From assembly GCA_036835375.1 (NCBI GenBank), contig DAITMB010000065.1, positions 1 through 27,134 of the forward strand: a stretch of 27,134 nt of DNA. The letters are read 5' to 3'. The notes beneath the pieces are model-generated. The model did not search any database, was not told the origin of the DNA, and saw only the letters and a program-made list of their open reading frames with translations. Both the position numbers and the translations under genes were made by a program. Each line of letters starts with the position of its first letter. Position 1 is the stretch's first letter. This document shows, piece by piece, positions 23,607 through 27,134 of this stretch. The stretch is from JANQTF01 sp036835375. Lineage in GTDB: Bacteria; Bacteroidota; Bacteroidia; J057.

Positions 23607-24215
23607 ATGGCCAGACGTCCGCTCAAAAAGCTCGAAAAGATTGTTCTCATAGGATTTGGTTTTTTTGCCTTGATGATGTTTGGTCTTTGGGTCCTAGACA
23701 AGCAGCCCAACCGAGCGTATTTTCTGCCCGAAGGCTTCGATGGCTGGGTGACCATTCGCTACGCTGTACCAGGTGCTGATCCGATTCCCAGGGTCAATGG
23801 CGTGCTGCAGTATGTGATTTCCGAGAGTGGCTACATGGAAACGAGCGACCCCCTTGTAGTAGGCTGGCGCAGAGATGAGTTTTTCTGGAAAAGAAATGAT
23901 GGCTCCATCGAAAAAATAGCCCCCTATGTCAAGCTCGACGATGAATATTATCTCCACGTTCATCAGCACGCTTACTTTGCCAAAGACTGGACTTCAATCT
24001 TACACAGCATGACCGTGGGCAAAGATACCGTCATGCCAGATCAGACGAAGATTTCTAAAACATCTGAGTCGGATGTGAAGTATGTGACTGGGAAGAAAAC
24101 GCTGGAATATTTTTACTTCAGTGATGTGCCTCAGTCCATCATGTTCACTCCTCCCAAAAATCCACAAATGGAAGGGCTGGAGTCCACAGAAGATCGCTCC
24201 ATTGCGCAGGATTGA
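23607..24215 (+). CDS. Membrane-anchored DUF6843-like hypothetical protein
   Basis: The 202-residue protein starts MARRPLKKLEKIVLIGFGFFALMMFGLWVLD: a basic N-terminus and one membrane helix (about residues 11-30), which predicts an N-in topology with the rest in the periplasm. The following motif, FLPEGFDGWVTIRYAVPGADPIP, resembles the family I know as DUF6843, where a LPEGYxG strand precedes a hydrophobic strand; this assignment is from memory. The C-terminus is polar and acidic (MEGLESTEDRSIAQD). The function is unknown. It is followed after 89 nt by the proline dehydrogenase gene on the same strand. Confidence 0.75.
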   Translation: MARRPLKKLEKIVLIGFGFFALMMFGLWVLDKQPNRAYFLPEGFDGWVTIRYAVPGADPIPRVNGVLQYVISESGYMETSDPLVVGWRRDEFFWKRNDGSIEKIAPYVKLDDEYYLHVHQHAYFAKDWTSILHSMTVGKDTVMPDQTKISKTSESDVKYVTGKKTLEYFYFSDVPQSIMFTPPKNPQMEGLESTEDRSIAQD

Positions 24216-24304
24216 TCCGGTCTCATTGCTGATATTCGTCCTCTTGTTGTCCAGATTCTTGTTTTCAGGTCGTTTTGTTCGGCTCACCTTCATCGTGTCT
24301 CCCT

Positions 24305-25492
24305 ATGCAGCATGTGGCTCCTCGCATTGACTTCAGCAATACAGAATTGGCGTTTCAGGCGCAGTCACCTGCAAAACTCAGGCGTACGTACTGGCTGTTT
24401 CGCATGATCGACTCCCCCATCTTGACCAAGATCGGGCCCAAATTGCTTACATTAGGGTTTCGGATGGGATTGCCTGTCGAAGGACTGGTGAAAAGCACGC
24501 TATTTGACTTGTTTGCGGGTGGTGAATCTTTGCCCGAGACGGTACCACGTTCGGAGCATCTGATGAGCTATGGGGTGCACACCATCCTAGATTACTCCGT
24601 CGAAGGAGAGAAATCCGAGGCCGGATTTGAAGCGACCAAGCGCGAAATCTTAGCTACGCTCGACCATGGCGCTGCACAGGAGGCCGTGGCCTTCAGTGCG
24701 TGCAAGCTCACCGGGCTGGGGTCTTTTGACATTATGGCGAAAGTTCAGGCAGGGGAAAACCTGAGTCAGGCGGAGCAGGCATCTTTTGAGCGGCTCAAAG
24801 GGCGCATTCGCGAGATTGCCCAAGCAGCCTATGACCGCCAAGTGCCGATTTTTTTGGATGCCGAGGAAACCTGGATTCAGGATGTGATCGACGCTCAGGC
24901 GGAAGAGCTCATGGCAACCTATAACCGGGAAAAACCCATCATTTGGACCACCATCCAGCACTATCGGCACGACCGATTAACCTATTTGAAATCGCTGATT
25001 GATCGGAGCAAATCGCAGGGCTACATCTTAGCAGTGAAGCTGGTGCGTGGCGCTTACCTCGAAAAAGAGAATCGCCGGGCGGAGGAAAAGGGATATCCTA
25101 CCCCAATGCAAGCGACCAAAGCCGCGACGGATCGCGACTACGATGCGGGGCTGGCGCTTTGTGTCGATCACATGGATCACGTCGCTGTGTGTGCAGGCAC
25201 TCACAACGAGCGCTCCAGTGCCTTTTTGGCCGAACTTCTCCAGCAAAAAGGTATTCCGGCAAATCACCCCCATGTATGGTTCGCTCAATTGCTGGGCATG
25301 TCGGACCACATTTCCTTCAACCTCGGCCACGAGGGCTACAATGCCGCGAAATATTTGCCCTATGGTCCAGTTAAGTCAGTGATGCCGTACCTGATTCGTC
25401 GGGCGGAAGAAAACACATCGGTAGCGGGTCAGGCCAGCCGTGAGGTAGAATTATTGCGTCAGGAAGTGAAGCGGCGCAGTGCGCAGCGGTAG
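24305..25492 (+). CDS. Proline dehydrogenase (monofunctional PRODH)
   Basis: The 395-residue protein is a proline dehydrogenase of the short, single-enzyme type common in Bacteroidota. It has the FAD/substrate barrel motifs KLVRGAYLEKENRRAEEKGY near residue 245, GTHNERSS, then FAQLLGMSDHISFNLGHEGYNAAKYLPYGPV, and RRAEEN at 365-370, which binds the substrate carboxylate. It oxidises proline to pyrroline-5-carboxylate and passes electrons to the quinone pool at the membrane. The start at 24305 is the first ATG; the upstream frame begins at a TTG and has no family match. The pyrroline-5-carboxylate dehydrogenase partner is not in the window. Confidence 0.95.
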   Translation: MQHVAPRIDFSNTELAFQAQSPAKLRRTYWLFRMIDSPILTKIGPKLLTLGFRMGLPVEGLVKSTLFDLFAGGESLPETVPRSEHLMSYGVHTILDYSVEGEKSEAGFEATKREILATLDHGAAQEAVAFSACKLTGLGSFDIMAKVQAGENLSQAEQASFERLKGRIREIAQAAYDRQVPIFLDAEETWIQDVIDAQAEELMATYNREKPIIWTTIQHYRHDRLTYLKSLIDRSKSQGYILAVKLVRGAYLEKENRRAEEKGYPTPMQATKAATDRDYDAGLALCVDHMDHVAVCAGTHNERSSAFLAELLQQKGIPANHPHVWFAQLLGMSDHISFNLGHEGYNAAKYLPYGPVKSVMPYLIRRAEENTSVAGQASREVELLRQEVKRRSAQR

Positions 25493-25539
25493 GAAGAGCT
25501 GCAGTCAATGTAAAGATTGACTAGTAAAGGAATAACACA

Positions 25540-25569
25540 TTGGATATTCGTAAAAAGCTCCTACCTTTG
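25540..25569 (+). promoter_or_regulatory. Bacteroidota-type promoter of the rpsF operon
   Basis: TTG at 25540-25542 (context ATTGG) is followed after 19 nt by TACCTTTG at 25562-25569, a full match to the -7 box TAnnTTTG. The predicted leader to the rpsF ATG at 25591 is about 15 nt. It is the clearest promoter in the window. Confidence 0.8.
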
Positions 25570-25590
25570 TAGCCCAATTTAACCAGTACT

Positions 25591-25980
25591 ATGGACATTC
25601 AGCCAAAGAAGTTCAAACAGGAGTACGAAACTACGTTCATCCTCCTTCCCGATATGCCTGAGGGTGAGCATCAACAGGCAGTTGACAAATTTGTCAAAAT
25701 GATTCAAGACGCCGGTGGCACGATGCGCAACATCGAGCACTGGGGCATTCGCCAGTTGGCCTACCCGATTCAGCGGAAGACCAGCGGATATTATGCTTTC
25801 TTAGAATTCGAAGCTGACCCTGAGTTCATCTCCAAGCTAGACCAGGCATATCGCTACGACGAGCAGGTGATCCGTTTTTTGACGGTGAAGCTGGAAAAGC
25901 ACGCATTTGAGTTCAATCAAAAGCGTCGCGAGCAAGGCTTTGGTCTCCGCAAGGAAGCCAGGGTACAAAACATCAAATAG
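25591..25980 (+). CDS. rpsF: 30S ribosomal protein S6
   Basis: The 129-residue protein has the S6 pattern: YETTFILLPDMPEGEHQQAVDKFVKMI, then HWGIRQLAYPIQRKTSGYYAFLEFEADPEFISKLDQAYRYDEQVIRFLTVKL. A short basic tail follows, as in many Bacteroidota. S6 pairs with S18 on the platform of the small subunit. It is the first gene of the conserved rpsF-rpsR-rplI operon and has its own promoter 20 nt upstream. Confidence 0.98.
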   Translation: MDIQPKKFKQEYETTFILLPDMPEGEHQQAVDKFVKMIQDAGGTMRNIEHWGIRQLAYPIQRKTSGYYAFLEFEADPEFISKLDQAYRYDEQVIRFLTVKLEKHAFEFNQKRREQGFGLRKEARVQNIK

Positions 25981-26065
25981 TGAGAGGAGGGAAACAGGCA
26001 CTGGTGATCGCCGGGCTATAAGTTCCCTTCACACCCATTCTCCAATTTTTTTCAAAGATCCACAC

Positions 26066-26338
26066 ATGGCCAAGTCTCCCGTAATTGGACCTACCGCGGT
26101 CAATAAGATCCGCACCCAGCACCAAGACAAGAAGTACTGCCGCTTTAAAAAAGCTGGCATTAAGTACATTGACTACAAAGATGGTGACTTCCTTCTCAAG
26201 TTCGTGAACGAGCAGGGCAAGGTACTTCCTCGCCGCATCACTGGCACCAGCCTGAAATTTCAGCGTAGGCTTGCCGTAGCGATCAAGCGTGCACGCCACC
26301 TCGCATTGTTGCCATTCGTTACCGATGGCTTACGTTAA
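26066..26338 (+). CDS. rpsR: 30S ribosomal protein S18
   Basis: The 90-residue product starts at the ATG at 26066, MAKSPVIGPTAVNKIRTQHQDKKYCRFKKAGIKYIDYKDGDFLLKFVNEQGKVLPRRITGTSLKFQRRLAVAIKRARHLALLPFV, the usual S18 with the IDYKD, RRITGT and KRARHLALLPF motifs. The open frame extends upstream to 25907, but that part overlaps rpsF in another frame and is not S18. It binds S6 on the 30S platform. It lies 85 nt after rpsF. Confidence 0.98.
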   Translation: MAKSPVIGPTAVNKIRTQHQDKKYCRFKKAGIKYIDYKDGDFLLKFVNEQGKVLPRRITGTSLKFQRRLAVAIKRARHLALLPFVTDGLR

Positions 26339-26395
26339 TCTGGGCTGATACATCACTTTGCGGCGCGAGCCGCTCCACGTTCAACTGAGAGAACA

Positions 26396-26842
26396 ATGGA
26401 AATCATTCTGAAACAACCGATTCGCAATCTCGGCGACAAAGACGACGTGGTGAAGGTAAAGCCCGGATTTGCGCGCAACTACCTGATCCCTCAAGGTCTG
26501 GCCGTCATGGCTACTGCCTCTGCTAAGAAGGCTTTGGCAGATACCAAGCGCCAAGCATCTCACAAAGTAGAATTTGTGAAACAGCAGGCCACAGAAGAAG
26601 CTGCCAAGCTCACCGCCGCCAAAATCATCATCGAGACCCTCGCTGGAAATGATGGAAAGCTTTTTGGCTCTGTCACTACGTTGATGATCGCCACCAAGCT
26701 CAAAGAGCAAGGCTTTGACATCGACCGTAAGTCTATCACCATTGAAGATATTCGCTCAACTGGCGAATACACTGCGGTGATTCACCTCCACAAAGAGGTC
26801 AAAGCAGAAGTGCCCGTAGAAGTGGTGAGCCGCGAGAACTAA
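26396..26842 (+). CDS. rplI: 50S ribosomal protein L9
   Basis: The 148-residue protein has the L9 N-terminal domain MEIILKQPIRNLGDKDDVVKVKPGFARNYLIPQGLAVMAT, with the invariant GxKDxVVxVKPGYxRNYLxPxGxA pattern. A connecting helix and the C-terminal domain (GKLFGSVTTLMIATKLKEQGFDIDRKSI) follow. It is the third gene of the S6-S18-L9 operon and lies 57 nt after rpsR. L9 binds 23S rRNA at the base of the L1 stalk and helps maintain reading frame. Confidence 0.98.
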   Translation: MEIILKQPIRNLGDKDDVVKVKPGFARNYLIPQGLAVMATASAKKALADTKRQASHKVEFVKQQATEEAAKLTAAKIIIETLAGNDGKLFGSVTTLMIATKLKEQGFDIDRKSITIEDIRSTGEYTAVIHLHKEVKAEVPVEVVSREN

Positions 26843-26868
26843 TCTCCGGCTGGTCAACACAACATCAT

Positions 26869-26901
26869 AGCAGGGAGTTTGCCGAAGGCAGACTCCCTGC
26901 T
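26869..26901 (+). terminator. Hairpin after rplI, probable operon end
   Basis: A 10-bp stem AGCAGGGAGT/ACTCCCTGCT (26869-26878 with 26892-26901) carries an inner GCC-gaa-GGC extension. It lies 27 nt after the rplI stop. The following bases are TGTGGTTAAAAA, with no T-run, so it is either a weak terminator or a 3'-end-protecting hairpin. Confidence 0.55.
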
Positions 26902-26966
26902 TGTGGTTAAAAAACGCCTTGCACGGTTTCTGTCGATATACGAAATTTTGATACCCAGACACGAAA

Positions 26967-26992
26967 AAGGCTGCCCCAAAGGGGACAGCCTT
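26967..26992 (-). terminator. Minus-strand rho-independent terminator
   Basis: An AAGGCTG-CCCC/GGGG-a-CAGCCTT stem with an AAA loop and one bulged base is preceded on the plus strand by AAAAA. Read on the minus strand this is a hairpin followed by a U-tract, so it would end a transcript entering from the right edge, convergent with rplI. Confidence 0.65.
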
Positions 26993-27134
26993 AACAGCCA
27001 TGAAAACGCCCTAAAACAGAATGGGCTATCAACTCTTGCGTAGCTGAGATTGAATGCCCGTTCAGTTTTGTTAAGATAATGTTAGTGAAAAGTTGTGGGA
27101 ATACCAGCGAAAAGTGAAAGTAAAATCAAAAAAA
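26993..27134. other. Right-edge region, nothing identified
   Basis: No gene, RNA or repeat could be recognised in the last 142 bases. The stretch is AT-rich at the end. If the minus-strand terminator is real, this may be the 3' untranslated end of a gene or RNA whose body is beyond the window. Confidence 0.3.

Noticed and set aside
25570..25590. Possible S6:S18 autoregulatory RNA in the rpsF leader
   Set aside because: If the promoter at 25540-25569 is right, the leader is only about 15 nt, too short to fold such a motif.

Overview
The window reads as a chromosomal segment of a Bacteroidota bacterium, most likely Saprospiria or a related class (the class is inference). Three things point there. 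Several genes are preceded by the Bacteroidota-type promoter (TTTG or TTG near -33, TAnnTTTG near -7), clearest before rpsF. Start codons have almost no Shine-Dalgarno sequences. The protein types are typical of the phylum: DUF4286, an ECF sigma factor followed by an anti-sigma/outer-membrane-type protein, a PKD-containing secreted beta-propeller-like protein, and a monofunctional proline dehydrogenase. GC content looks close to 50-53%.

Layout. A GT9 heptosyltransferase-like gene runs off the left edge on the minus strand (1-963). Divergent from it is urocanase (hutU), then 2-phosphosulfolactate phosphatase (comB) and a SlyD-type prolyl isomerase. A small secreted hypothetical (minus strand), a large secreted PKD protein and a threonine-synthase-family PLP enzyme follow. 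An ECF sigma gene overlaps a membrane anti-sigma/outer-membrane-type gene, and a strong terminator ends that unit. Next comes DUF4286, a VOC ring-cleaving dioxygenase (MhqO-like), an alpha/beta-hydrolase (MhqD-like) and YceI. This resembles a quinone/electrophile detoxification group, and it is bracketed by two related GTTTAAAC-centred palindromes.

From 13.8 to 21.5 kb is a three-gene unit: a YqiJ-like membrane protein (interrupted by a 100-N assembly gap), a 722-residue flotillin, and a 1605-residue coiled-coil AAA ATPase of the family databases call DNA repair ATPase (DUF3686). This is the best candidate in the window for a poorly described system: a membrane-scaffold machine driven by a giant ATPase. 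After it come a FabH-type ketoacyl synthase, a convergent secreted hypothetical whose stop overlaps that of fabH, a membrane-anchored DUF6843-like protein, proline dehydrogenase, and the ribosomal protein operon rpsF-rpsR-rplI.

Most of the window is ordinary core-genome content. I saw no IS element, CRISPR array, tRNA, rRNA or prophage gene.
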